This document shows, in pieces, positions 13,727 to 28,742 of a DNA stretch of 64,000 bases. Position 1 is the stretch's first letter. Each line of letters opens with the position of its first letter. Where the stretch lies: assembly GCF_022267325.1 (NCBI RefSeq), contig NZ_JAIZBG010000001.1, positions 2,454,001 through 2,518,000 on the forward strand. Direction: 5' to 3'. The position numbers and the translations under genes are program-made. This DNA comes from Leptospira sanjuanensis. Its GTDB lineage: Bacteria > Spirochaetota > Leptospiria > Leptospirales > Leptospiraceae. Under the pieces are notes generated by a model, which worked only from the letters and a program-made list of their open reading frames with translations, ran no database searches and was not told the origin of the DNA.

Positions 13727-14986
13727 ATGAAACAAAAGGGGCATTTTCTTTCCATAGGAGCCGGAACCAATCAGGTTCCCTTAATCTCCGCGGCGATACG
13801 CCTGGGTTATTCGGTGATCGCGGTCGATCAAAACGATCGCGCTCCCGGCTTGGGGATGTCCTCTCTTCGAATCATGGAGTCCGTTACAGAATATCGTAAA
13901 ATTCTAAAGACGGTTTCCGAAATTCCTCTGCACGGAAGAATTCTCGGAGTAGGAACGCGTTCCTACGGAAAGGCGACGTATACGGCTTCTTACATCGCCG
14001 AAAAACTCAAGCTGCGTTATGCGAGCTTGAACTGCGTGGAAATCTGTTCCGATAAAAATCTTCTGAAAGAAACCGCGGCCAGAGTGGGAATTCTCGTCCC
14101 CGAAAACTACGACATCCATTCGAACTTATCTAAAAATCAATTCCCGTTCGTCTACAAACCCGTCCGAGGAAACAGCAAAGAAGGAATCCGAACCTTTCAC
14201 GAACCCGAAGAATGGGAAACGTTCTTAAAATCCAAAAAGAAATCACCGAAATCGAAAACGGCGCCTTCCAAAAAGAAAACAAGCGCGTCTAACGCGGACA
14301 AGGAGAATTGGATCGCCGAGGAATACATTCCCGGTTTCGAAATCACGGTCTGCGGGTTGGTCCAAAAAGGAAATTTCTTTCCAGCGTCGATCTCCCACAA
14401 GGACGTAACATCATATCCTCCTTATTTAGAAATCGCTCATACTCTTCCGTTTTTACGCACCGAATTGATCGGAGAAATCCTGCTCAACTGCCGCGCGCTC
14501 ATCGCGGCGACCGGAATGAACGACTGCCCGTTCGTGGCGGAATTCAGAATCACTCCTCAAGGAGAAATCTATCTGATCGAGGCGGTTCCCGAAGTGGGCG
14601 GAGAATTTTTGGCGGATTCTCTCATCCCCAATTATTTCGGATCGGCCTACTTTGACAACTTGGTGAAACTTCTGGTCGGCGAACCGATTCGTCCGTTCGA
14701 GAATTATACGGGAGTTCCCAAAAAATACGCGGGAATCTTTTTCTCCACTCCTCCCGAAGGAAAATCCAAACTTGCGGGACATGGCGAATTCGCTCCAGCG
14801 GGAAAAGAAAAACTTCTTTTTGATCGTAAACTGAAAGAGGAAGGCGATATTCTCAAAACCTCCGAAGGAAACGAAGTTCGCACCCGCACGGTCGGACTCG
14901 TCGGTCCCGAACAAAACGAACAGACTTTGGAAGAATGGAAGAAGTCCGTTCTTCAAAGACTGGAAGGTAAATTTGAATCCTTCTGA
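13727..14986 (+). CDS. ATP-grasp family ligase
   Basis: 419 residues. The N-terminal Rossmann-like half starts HFLSIGAGTNQVPLISAAIRLGY, as in carbamoyl-phosphate-synthase/PurK-type ATP-grasp enzymes. The ATP-grasp core includes FPFVYKPVRGNSKEGI, ENWIAEEYIPGFEITV and the metal-binding end EAVPEVGGEF. Residues about 167-192 are a Lys/Ser-rich low-complexity insert between two ATP-grasp strands. These enzymes join a carboxylate to an amine or similar nucleophile; the substrates are unknown. It overlaps the next gene by 14 nt and heads an operon with two methyltransferases, which suggests biosynthesis of a small modified metabolite or surface group. Confidence 0.8.
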   Translation: MKQKGHFLSIGAGTNQVPLISAAIRLGYSVIAVDQNDRAPGLGMSSLRIMESVTEYRKILKTVSEIPLHGRILGVGTRSYGKATYTASYIAEKLKLRYASLNCVEICSDKNLLKETAARVGILVPENYDIHSNLSKNQFPFVYKPVRGNSKEGIRTFHEPEEWETFLKSKKKSPKSKTAPSKKKTSASNADKENWIAEEYIPGFEITVCGLVQKGNFFPASISHKDVTSYPPYLEIAHTLPFLRTELIGEILLNCRALIAATGMNDCPFVAEFRITPQGEIYLIEAVPEVGGEFLADSLIPNYFGSAYFDNLVKLLVGEPIRPFENYTGVPKKYAGIFFSTPPEGKSKLAGHGEFAPAGKEKLLFDRKLKEEGDILKTSEGNEVRTRTVGLVGPEQNEQTLEEWKKSVLQRLEGKFESF

Positions 14987-15595
14987 ATCTTCCTCCCAAT
15001 CCGCTTGGAACACGCATTATACCCGGAACAAATCCAGACTCGGTTATCCGGATGAGAATCTGGTGCGTATGTTGTCCAAGATCGTATCGACGCAAACGGA
15101 ATCTTCGGAACAGCGAAAGGCGCTCGACTTCGGAGCCGGTTCGGGAAGACACTGCGTTTTGTTAAACGAATTCGGTTATCAAGTCTACGCCACGGATTAT
15201 ACGGAGAATTCGGTCAAAACGATCTCGCAGGAATATCCGTTCGTCAAAGCGTCGATCCACGAACACCCTCCTCTTTCGTATGAAGACGGTTTTTTCGACG
15301 TGATCGTAAGCTGGGGAGTTCTTCACTACAACTCCGTCGAACTCGCAAGGGAAATCCTGAAGGAGAAAAAAAGGATTCTCAAACCCGGAGGATTTCTCGC
15401 GGGTTCGGTGCGGGCCGTCGGCGACACGCATCTACAGGCGCAGGGAACCGTGATTCAAACCCCGGATTTAAAAGGCGCCTATTCCCGTTTTTATACATTA
15501 GAAGAATTGAAAGAGGATTTGAAAGGATTCTCCCGAACGGATTTCGGTTATACGGAGCGGACGCCTTTGGGAAAACTCGAAGAAAGGATCTGTCA

Positions 15596-15620
<25 letters not shown>
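14973..15620 (+). CDS. Class I SAM-dependent methyltransferase
   Basis: 215 residues starting with TTG behind a GGAAGG site at 14964-14969. Motif I is ALDFGAGSGRHCVLL, followed by VYATDYTENSV, the SAM-binding acidic strand end. Motif IV is FDVIVSWGVLHYN, and the post-motif is RILKPGGFLAGSVR. It is a compact methyltransferase without an extra substrate domain. It overlaps the ATP-grasp gene by 14 nt and the next methyltransferase by 25 nt, implying translational coupling. The substrate is unknown; the context suggests it acts on the product of the ATP-grasp enzyme. Confidence 0.82.
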
Positions 15621-16485
<865 letters not shown>

Positions 16486-16486
16486 G

Positions 16487-18736
<2,250 letters not shown>

Positions 18737-18738
18737 GT

Positions 18739-18807
18739 CGTGGGAACTGCTACGATTTACGATCGAGCCTAAAGGAGGTTCGGCGTTGAAATTGTGGGAA
18801 CTCCTGC
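18739..18807. repeat. Two copies of the GTGGGAACT intergenic motif
   Basis: CGTGGGAACTGC (18739-18750) and TTGTGGGAACTCCTGC (18792-18807) lie in the 72-bp gap between the convergent BrkB-like gene and flgJ. The same core, on either strand, recurs in other intergenic gaps of this window (23253, 23300, 23461, 44498, 45119). Confidence 0.7.
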
Positions 18808-18808
18808 T

Positions 18809-19297
18809 TTAAGCTTTGCGGTCGGTTCTGGTTCCGGCGTTGACCGGAGGAAGGTTGGAGGAAAGAGATTGATAAATCTGTTCCGCAAGACCCAAAGAAG
18901 AATTCGCCGAAAGGTTTTTGGAATATTCGTCGTAGAGCATATCTTCGAAAATCTCTTCCGCGTGACCGCCGTCGATCAAGCCAGACTTGGACACGGTCTT
19001 TTTCATTTCGCTTAACATCATCTTGACGAAGATCGATTCGAATTCCACGGAAGCGGAATACAGTTTTTTGCGATACGGATCGGCCGCGGTTTCTTCCTTG
19101 ATGTTGTGAGGCATTCGGACTTCGGAAGAGCTGATTTTACCGGAAAGTTTCTCGTTGAATTCTTCCCGAAGTTGTTCCGGAAAGGTAACGTTCCGTTTTT
19201 CCTGATTGGATTTTTCGATGTTGATCAGACTTCTTACTTCCGGCTTTTCCACCAGATTCAGCTTATTCGTATAATCTTGAACGGAATCGATTCTCAT
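18809..19297 (-). CDS. flgJ: Rod-binding protein, FlgJ N-terminal domain
   Basis: 162 residues. The C-terminal half carries the FlgJ rod-binding pattern: KLYSASVEFESIFVKMMLSEM, then GLIDGGHAEEIFEDMLYDEYSKNLS and LGLAEQIYQSL. It lacks the C-terminal peptidoglycan-hydrolase domain of enterobacterial FlgJ, as in many non-enteric bacteria. It would act as the rod cap/scaffold in the periplasm. The start overlaps the flgI stop by 4 nt, and it is the last gene of the flgG-flgA-flgH-flgI-flgJ operon. Confidence 0.88.
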   Translation of the reverse strand: MRIDSVQDYTNKLNLVEKPEVRSLINIEKSNQEKRNVTFPEQLREEFNEKLSGKISSSEVRMPHNIKEETAADPYRKKLYSASVEFESIFVKMMLSEMKKTVSKSGLIDGGHAEEIFEDMLYDEYSKNLSANSSLGLAEQIYQSLSSNLPPVNAGTRTDRKA

Positions 19298-20478
19298 TGT
19301 ATTTCCAGCTCCGCGTGTAACGCGCCCGATTTTTTCAACGCTTCCAAAATGGCTATGATGTCTCGCGTGGACGCGCCCACTTTATTCAGCGCTTCGACCA
19401 CGTCTCCTACGCTTGTGGATTCCTCGATCACAAAGGAACTTTTGACCGGCTCCTGTTCTTTTCCGAGCCAGTTGCGTCTTCTGTTTTTATCGGTGACCGA
19501 AAGATTCAAACCGGAACGGGAAACGGCGACTTCTTCGATCGTGATGTTTCCTCCCATCACGATGACGCCCGTTCTTTCGTTGATGACCACCTTCGGTTTC
19601 ACCTGAGTTTCCACGGTGAGATTTTCGATGTCGCTTAATAAAGTTAAGAATGCGTCCGACTTGTTCTCGAACGTTTTTCCGAGGACGATATTGATCTCCG
19701 AAGGAGAAACCGGAACGACAGACTCCGGTCCGATTCCGTGTTTTCCGGGAAGAATCGAACGAATCTGAGAGATCACCGCATTGAGAGTGGTAAAGTCCTG
19801 ATTATCGAGTTGGATTTGCACCCGTTCCGACGCGTAAAAATTCTGATCCAATTCCTGTTCTACGATCGCGCCTCCGTGAACCACACCCACCGTCTTTTTA
19901 TTTCCGCGAGCGCCGCTTCCCCGTTCCTGTTCTTGTCTTCCGCCGAATGAAATCACGCCCGAAGCGACCGCGAACGTCTTGTCGCCCGCGGTTTTCAAAG
20001 GAGATTGTAAAAGAACTCCTCCTTCGAGGGACTTTGCGTCTCCGATCGACGAAACGACCACGTTCAACTTGTCGCCTTTGCGGGCGTAGGTGGGAATCGT
20101 AGCGGTGATCAAAACCGAAGCGATGTTTCTCGTTTGATCGGGTTTGAGATTCGCTTCGACTCCAAGATTTTTTAAATAGTTTTTCATACTCTCCGAAGTG
20201 AACGGCGTTTTACTGTCCCCCGTTCCCGGAAGACCGACCACGATTCCGTAACCGGTGATTTGGTTTTCGCGGATTCCTTCGATGCGCGCGATGTCTTTGA
20301 GGCGCAGTTCGGCGGCGTTCAAAGAAACGGAAAAAATTCCGATCAATCCGACTAGGACGGAAATCGACGTAAAACGCACATAAAACGAAACCGCGTAAAA
20401 CGGAAAAACGCGCGATAAAAACCCGCGAACGCGCTCGGAGAATAAAGACATACAAAAAATAGAATATTCTGATTTCAT
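19294..20478 (-). CDS. flgI: Flagellar P-ring protein FlgI
   Basis: 394 residues. After a long hydrophobic leader (cleavage probably near residue 55, ahead of AELRLKDIARIEG) the mature protein has the P-ring signatures NQITGYGIVVGLPGTGDS, TARKGDKL-like PTYARKGDKLNVVVSSIGDA and ERTGVIVMGGNITI. It builds the P ring around the rod in the peptidoglycan layer. The initiation codon overlaps the flgH stop (ATGA), which supports the long leader. Many spirochaetes such as Borrelia lack P and L rings, while leptospires keep the genes. Assembly should need FlgA, encoded two genes upstream. Confidence 0.95.
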   Translation of the reverse strand: MKSEYSIFCMSLFSERVRGFLSRVFPFYAVSFYVRFTSISVLVGLIGIFSVSLNAAELRLKDIARIEGIRENQITGYGIVVGLPGTGDSKTPFTSESMKNYLKNLGVEANLKPDQTRNIASVLITATIPTYARKGDKLNVVVSSIGDAKSLEGGVLLQSPLKTAGDKTFAVASGVISFGGRQEQERGSGARGNKKTVGVVHGGAIVEQELDQNFYASERVQIQLDNQDFTTLNAVISQIRSILPGKHGIGPESVVPVSPSEINIVLGKTFENKSDAFLTLLSDIENLTVETQVKPKVVINERTGVIVMGGNITIEEVAVSRSGLNLSVTDKNRRRNWLGKEQEPVKSSFVIEESTSVGDVVEALNKVGASTRDIIAILEALKKSGALHAELEIQ

Positions 20479-21193
20479 TGTGATTCTCCCAGAAGCCGGT
20501 TCAACTGATTCAGAATCAGCCTTTGTTTTTCCTCTTCGGAAAGTTCCGCCTTGACAGTCACTGAGCCGTCCGGGTTGGTCACGGATTTCAAGGCGATCGG
20601 AGGATTTACCTGTTGACGGTTGATTCTCCCGTTAAAATTGACCTGGAGATTGGCGATCTTATCCGCGTTGATGGAGGAATCCTTTTCCACGAATTCGGGG
20701 GAGACCGTTCCTGAAAGGGCGAGGCTGTTCTCTTCTCCGTTGATCACGTTCACCTTTTGTCCTTGGATCGTCAAAAGCCCGGTGTTCGGATCGATCGCGG
20801 TTACTAGCGCGGTGAGATTTCCCTTCACCTTTCCGAGTGACTTGATCTTTCCCTTATTTTTGCGGGTAATCGTACGATCGTTGTTATACGAAGGCATATC
20901 TGGGATGATCTTTTTATCGGGCATAGATTTGAGAGTGATCGTTTCGTCCGCGTTGGATTCGAGTTCGAACTCCGCCTGCAGGCCGTTCGTGATTCTCACA
21001 TAAAGAGGGGAACCGACCTTGATGTTTTGACGGACCGAATACGGATTCTTATCCGTCCAAAGAGAAACGTCCTGAGCTTTGAGACCGGAACCGCTTCCCG
21101 TAAAAATCAATAAGATCAAAAGAATACTTAAAAGAACCGCGCCGAAAATTCCGGGGATCAATTCTACGATCATCTTAGAAAGGGAATTCAGCT

Positions 21194-21197
<4 letters not shown>
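20475..21197 (-). CDS. flgH: Flagellar L-ring-type protein FlgH
   Basis: 240 residues. The FlgH core is visible: SLWTDKNPYSVRQNIKVGSPLYVRI, the ETITLKSMPD segment, LTALVTAIDPNTGLLTIQGQKV and NGRINRQQVNPP. In enteric bacteria FlgH is a lipoprotein that forms the L ring in the outer membrane. Here the N-terminus is an uncleaved-looking hydrophobic segment (about residues 14-35) with no lipobox and no cysteine anywhere in the protein. That fits a flagellum staying in the periplasm. The gene overlaps both neighbours by 4 nt. Confidence 0.93.
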
Positions 21198-22923
<1,726 letters not shown>

Positions 22924-23194
22924 AGTTTAAGTCGGCCAATTTCCGAAATTGGTGAAGGGGAAAGGGGCGAATTTCCGAGAAAAAGAGACAGAATTCCGAA
23001 AATGTGTTAGAAGGGGGAAGAGTCCCCCTCGCTGCAGCCGCAAGCGGCTTACGCTACCCCCTCTCCGGGCGGCTTCTTTCGAATTTAAGCCCGGAGCCTG
23101 ACGCTGCGATCCTTAGAGAGCAGTGGCGCTGAGTTTCTCGCTGCGCCCCTAGAGAGCGAGATTGAGTTCAATCGAAGGCTCTTGACGAAGCGAG

Positions 23195-23231
23195 AGAGCG
23201 AAATGGAGATTGATCGTCGCCATTTCGCTCT
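23195..23231. repeat. Perfect 12-bp inverted repeat
   Basis: AGAGCGAAATGG (23195-23206), a 13-nt spacer, then CCATTTCGCTCT (23220-23231). No T run follows on either strand, so it is not an ordinary terminator. It could be a stable RNA hairpin or the remnant of a small dispersed palindromic element. Confidence 0.8.
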
Positions 23232-23252
23232 TTGCGGAGCGAAAATAACGTA

Positions 23253-23472
23253 TGAGTTCCCACACTCTCGGGACTTTACCGTGTAAATCGCGGGTTGTAT
23301 GAGTTCCCACAACCGCAAGCGACACGCAGGGTTTAGTCTAAACGCGCTTTCCAAAGTAAGAGTCGAATTTTAGAAATTCTTTCTGCGCGTTTAGACCGAG
23401 CGAGACTTCGCGAGCCCGAAGTGGCGCGACCGCGTTAGCGGATGCGGCCGCAAAATTGTAAGAGTTCCCGCA
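23253..23472. repeat. Three copies of the GAGTTCCCACA intergenic motif
   Basis: TGAGTTCCCACA at 23253-23264 and 23300-23311, and AGAGTTCCCGCA at 23461-23472. They are the reverse complement of the GTGGGAACTC copies found at 18739-18807. Confidence 0.75.
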
Positions 23473-23550
23473 TTCTTGAAGGATCAAACGATAAGTTCAC
23501 GATTTTCAAAGGTTCCGACACGCGGACCTAAATCCGCTCGCAAAAATCAT

Positions 23551-24702
<1,152 letters not shown>

Positions 24703-24897
24703 GCGGGAAGCCTCGTATGAAAAGATTTTCGGTAAGCCCGGCCGTTTCCCGGCGAAGAAAAAGAGATTCGAATCCGAAATCGAAAGCGCCACTTTCCGAT
24801 CGCATCAAGACGATGCGACATAGGCTTTGAATTTTTTTTTCGGGGAAGAATTCGATCGCGATTTGATTTGTCATTTCAAGCCCCGGGTTTTGCATGG

Positions 24898-25455
24898 ATG
24901 AAGAAGGGTATATTCCTTTTTTTGAATTTACTGCCGATGACTCTCCCGAACACAACCGCACCGTCCTTAGAAACTTTGGATCTCGAATTTGAAAGAGAAG
25001 TCTATTGGAACCGTTTTTTGGAACGCGCCGGTTTGATCGTGGGTTACGGAGCCTATGCGGTTTGTTTCATAATCGTGTTCGGTTTAAAACGGGAAGCCGT
25101 TCAATACGCGTCACTCTTTTATCTCGGACTTTTCACCCGCTTTTCGAGTCTGCTCATCGGAAAGTTCTATGAAATTCCCATGGTGTTTCGGAATCTGTTT
25201 TCGGAAAACGAAACCCTCGTTTCCGCGAGCAAACATTATCTCGAAGTACATCGTGAAAAAGCACTAAAACGACTCGCGGGAAATCTTTACGGAATGAACG
25301 ACGCGTCCGAACTCTACAACGCGAACGAAGAAATCCTAAAAGAGATGATCCGTCCAAAACTCGAAAAACCCTGGAAGAAGGCCGGAAAAATTTATTTCTT
25401 CTTTTTTTATCTCCCTGTCGCAGTCATTTTGATTGGAATTTCCGTTTTCCTCTGA
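24898..25455 (+). CDS. Hypothetical membrane protein
   Basis: 185 residues from ATG 24898; a TTG at 24868 and an ATG at 24937 are alternatives. Hydrophobic helices lie near residues 50-70 and 75-95, with a further one at the C-terminus ([19 protein letters not shown]). A charged helical region (about 105-160) lies between. I do not recognise the family. It overlaps or abuts the next lipoprotein gene, whose GTG start is 17 nt past the stop codon. Confidence 0.55.
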   Translation: MKKGIFLFLNLLPMTLPNTTAPSLETLDLEFEREVYWNRFLERAGLIVGYGAYAVCFIIVFGLKREAVQYASLFYLGLFTRFSSLLIGKFYEIPMVFRNLFSENETLVSASKHYLEVHREKALKRLAGNLYGMNDASELYNANEEILKEMIRPKLEKPWKKAGKIYFFFFYLPVAVILIGISVFL

Positions 25456-25471
25456 TTCACTCGAAATTCAA

Positions 25472-26332
25472 GTGAAACGTTCGATCGTCTTATCGTTGTT
25501 TTTCGTATTAGTGTTCGCGTTCTCTGCCTGCAAAAGCGAACTTCCCGTCGACGCCCCGCCGCCCATGCCTTTTTCCGAAAAGAATCTCATTTCGGAAGGA
25601 AAGTTCGTCTGCGCGATTTTGGCAAATCTCACTTCGCGTAACAAAATCTACTTTCAAAAAGAAGAATGTTTTCTGAAAACTCCCCCTTCTTCCCTCTTTC
25701 ACCCGGTTCTCGCGCTCTCCGCGCTGGAAAGCGGTTATCTGAAGGAAGATCAATCCCTCTTTTTTTGGGACAAGACGAGACATCCTTACATTCGATGGCA
25801 GAAGGATCAGAATCTCCGGTCCGCGCTCGAGTATTCGGTGCATTGGTATTTCACAAAACTCTGGAACGAGATCGGTCCCGAAAAGGGAAAGCCGCTTTTG
25901 GAAAAGTTAGGTGCGTTTTCCAATCCAGTCCCGTTTACGAGAAACTCGTTTTGGCTCGACGGTTCGTATACGATCTCACCGTCCGAATTTGCGGATTTTT
26001 TAATCCGACTTCAGGAATCGCCTCCGCCTTTCCGTAAAAAGACGATCGCGACCGTTTGGGATCTTCTCAAACGAAGTCCCGGTTCTCTTTCGAACGCAAG
26101 CGGAAGCCACGATCTCCCGGGGGATTGGAACGGAGTCGAAGAGTATCGATCGGATTCCGCGTTTCATTATACGCAGGAAGAGGCGAACTCTTGGTTTTGG
26201 GTTTCGTTTCAAAAAACGAACACGCGTTGGCTGCTTCTTACGAGAGTGCGCGCAGTCGGCCAACCCGCTTCTCCGCTTGAAGCCGCCAAACTCGCGTCTA
26301 AAATTCTCCAGGAAGAATCCGTTCTTCAGTAA
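25472..26332 (+). CDS. Lipoprotein with degenerate class D (OXA-type) beta-lactamase domain
   Basis: 286 residues from GTG 25472; an in-frame TTG at 25433 is the alternative. A signal peptide ends in a lipobox with Cys20 (VFAFSAC). The rest follows OXA beta-lactamases: [18 protein letters not shown] for [37 protein letters not shown] for the SxV helix, and [20 protein letters not shown] for the xWLxGxLxISxxEQ block. The nucleophile serine is kept (Ser74), but the carboxylated lysine of SxxK is His77, SxV reads S-V-H at 122-124, and the KTG position reads about A-S-G. The Ser74-to-Ser122 spacing of 48 equals that of OXA enzymes. It is probably a non-hydrolytic penicillin-binding-like or sensor lipoprotein. 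Confidence 0.75.
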   Translation: MKRSIVLSLFFVLVFAFSACKSELPVDAPPPMPFSEKNLISEGKFVCAILANLTSRNKIYFQKEECFLKTPPSSLFHPVLALSALESGYLKEDQSLFFWDKTRHPYIRWQKDQNLRSALEYSVHWYFTKLWNEIGPEKGKPLLEKLGAFSNPVPFTRNSFWLDGSYTISPSEFADFLIRLQESPPPFRKKTIATVWDLLKRSPGSLSNASGSHDLPGDWNGVEEYRSDSAFHYTQEEANSWFWVSFQKTNTRWLLLTRVRAVGQPASPLEAAKLASKILQEESVLQ

Positions 26333-26432
26333 GCGCAAACGTTTCGACGCGCTCAAATCCGCAAACGCCTAAAAATCTGAATGACGGATTCGGAATTCGA
26401 TCTCAGAATGCTCGCACATAAGGGTTTCCTGT

Positions 26433-28661
26433 ATGAAAAAAATATCGGTATTTTACATTTTTCTTATTTTCTTATTCATTGTTTCGCTAGGTTTTATCCT
26501 TCAGACCGGACGAGGTCTCGAACTGAAAAAAGAGATCTTCCATTCTACGCAGATCGATCCGGTTAAAAAAACGAACGAAACAAATTCTACCGTTAAACCC
26601 GCGCCGATCCGTCCTGATTTTTTCGACGTCGAAGCGGTGGGAAACATGTTTTCCGGTCATTTGAAACAGCCTCTCTCGCGACTCTTGCTTCAGTTGATCG
26701 TAATCATGGTTGCAGCCCGTTTTTTCGGCAAGTTGGCAACGATGGTCGGACAACCTTCCGTGATCGGGGAAATTCTCGCGGGGATTTTACTCGGCCCTTC
26801 CCTACTCGGATTTTTGTTTCCGGAAGGATTCCAACTTTTATTTCCTAAGGAATCTCTTTCCGTTCTACAGATCTTAAGTCAGATCGGACTTCTGTTGTTT
26901 ATGTTCGTGATCGGAATGGAACTCGATCTGAAAATTCTCGGAAACCAAGCCGAGTCCGCCGTCGTGATTTCCCATTCGAGCATCATGTTCCCGTTTCTTT
27001 TGGGAGCGGGACTCGCCTACTTCATCTACGTACCGTTAGCTCCACAGGGTGTGGATTTTATCGCCTTCTGTCTTTTTATGGGAATCGGGATGAGCATCAC
27101 CGCCTTTCCGGTTCTTGCAAGAATCATTATGGAGAAAGGACTTACCAAAACCACGTTAGGCAGTCTTGCTCTGACCGCGGCCGCCGCGGACGACGTGACC
27201 GCTTGGTGCGTTCTCGCCATCGTCGTGACGATCGTAAACGCGGGTTCCTTTTCTTCGGGAATTCTGATGATTCTTATGTCCGTCGTTTATATGCTACTGA
27301 TGTGGAAGGGAATCCGTCCTTTGATGAAACGCGCCGGAAATCTTTACACGACCAAAGAATCGATGACCAAGACGATCACCGGATTTTTCTTTTTATTCAT
27401 CTTCGCCTCCGCTTGGCTTACGGAAGCGATCGGAATCCACGCGTTGTTCGGCGCCTTTCTCGCAGGCGTCGTCATGCCGGATAAAAAGGAACTCAGAAAC
27501 AATCTCGTCGATAAGATCGAGGACTTCAGTCTTACGGTTCTCCTTCCTTTATTTTTCGCGTTTACCGGGCTTAGAACCAAGTTCGGCCTCTTATCCAGCG
27601 CGGGTCTTTGGCCGGTCTTCTTTTCAATCCTATTCGTCGCCGTCTTAGGAAAGTTAGGCGGAAGCGCGATCGCCGCCCGTATGTCCGGCAAAAACTGGAA
27701 AGATTCCCTTTCCGTGGGCGTTCTGATGAACACCCGCGGTTTGATGGAATTGATCGTGCTCAACATCGGTTACGATCTCGGAGTTTTGTCCGAGGAAATT
27801 TTCTCCATGATGGTTTTAATGGCCCTCGTGACGACGGTCATGACCGGTCCCGGATTAAAACTTGTGGAACTTATTTTTGCGACAAAGGAATCGGTTCCTA
27901 AACCTTCCGCCGGCGCGGGAATTCTAATCTCCTTCGCGCAGCATTCCAGAGGACTGGAACTATTAAAAATCGCTTATGGACTTTTTCCGGAAAAGAAGAA
28001 GGACCGCGAAGTTACCGCGGTTCATTTGTCTCCGGATTCGAACATATCGGAATCCCACGCGGAAAAATACGAATCGTCCAGCTTCAGTCCTTTGAAAGAA
28101 CTTTCCAAGGATTTGAACATACGTCTGCAACCGATCTATAAAACGTCCACGAATATCACGAAGGATATTCTTCGAATCGTGGAAGAAGGAAATTACAAAC
28201 TTCTTCTGATCGGAGCGGCGCGTTCCTTCTTTTCGGACGATATCCTCGGCGGAAAGATCCGCACGATCCTGAACGAAACGGATTGCAACGCGGGAATCTT
28301 GTTTTCTTCCCAACTCGAAGACGTAAAGAATATCCACGTTCTTTTCGGAGGAGAAAAGGATCTCGAACTTCTTCAGATCGCAAAACGCCTTGCGGGAAAT
28401 TACAACTCGAAACTTTCGATCGTGGATTTAAACGGTTCCATCCATCAGGTTCCGTCCCGCGTCAAACAGAACCTCAAACGAGACAAGGTGAAAATTTTGA
28501 CTCCGGGTTCGAGCGCTTCCGACTGGAAACAATTCGATTTGATCCTTTGCGATTTGGATATATGGGAGAATCATCCCGAATTCAGAGTGGACGAACTTCC
28601 GAAAGGCGGAGGACTTCTTCTGGTCCGCTCTTTAAACGGCGGATTTTTGGCGGAATCCTAA
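26433..28661 (+). CDS. CPA2-family cation:proton antiporter with C-terminal soluble domain
   Basis: 742 residues. An N-terminal hydrophobic segment (5-25) and a short linker precede the transport domain (about 80-470, 12 helices). Family blocks include [36 protein letters not shown] and [13 protein letters not shown]. The ion-binding pair is D253-D254 in [10 protein letters not shown], the DD type associated with electrogenic exchange, not the QD of Kef channels. The C-terminal 250 residues (from about 490) resemble a tandem universal-stress-protein fold and probably sense a ligand. The likely role is Na+ or K+/H+ exchange at the inner membrane. It stands alone upstream of the sensor kinase gene. 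Confidence 0.88.
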   Translation: MKKISVFYIFLIFLFIVSLGFILQTGRGLELKKEIFHSTQIDPVKKTNETNSTVKPAPIRPDFFDVEAVGNMFSGHLKQPLSRLLLQLIVIMVAARFFGKLATMVGQPSVIGEILAGILLGPSLLGFLFPEGFQLLFPKESLSVLQILSQIGLLLFMFVIGMELDLKILGNQAESAVVISHSSIMFPFLLGAGLAYFIYVPLAPQGVDFIAFCLFMGIGMSITAFPVLARIIMEKGLTKTTLGSLALTAAAADDVTAWCVLAIVVTIVNAGSFSSGILMILMSVVYMLLMWKGIRPLMKRAGNLYTTKESMTKTITGFFFLFIFASAWLTEAIGIHALFGAFLAGVVMPDKKELRNNLVDKIEDFSLTVLLPLFFAFTGLRTKFGLLSSAGLWPVFFSILFVAVLGKLGGSAIAARMSGKNWKDSLSVGVLMNTRGLMELIVLNIGYDLGVLSEEIFSMMVLMALVTTVMTGPGLKLVELIFATKESVPKPSAGAGILISFAQHSRGLELLKIAYGLFPEKKKDREVTAVHLSPDSNISESHAEKYESSSFSPLKELSKDLNIRLQPIYKTSTNITKDILRIVEEGNYKLLLIGAARSFFSDDILGGKIRTILNETDCNAGILFSSQLEDVKNIHVLFGGEKDLELLQIAKRLAGNYNSKLSIVDLNGSIHQVPSRVKQNLKRDKVKILTPGSSASDWKQFDLILCDLDIWENHPEFRVDELPKGGGLLLVRSLNGGFLAES

Positions 28662-28742
28662 GAACCCTTCGAAAAATGATTTTACATCCTTCGATTCTCG
28701 GCGAGAATCTACGATCTTGCGCGTTGCAGATCAGAATTTTCG

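Noticed and set aside
23085..23354. 89-codon open frame in the spacer upstream of flgG
   Set aside because: It covers the inverted repeat and motif copies and has no ribosome-binding site.
25472..26332. Functional OXA beta-lactamase giving resistance
   Set aside because: The SxxK lysine and KTG lysine are missing, so hydrolysis is not expected despite the fold.
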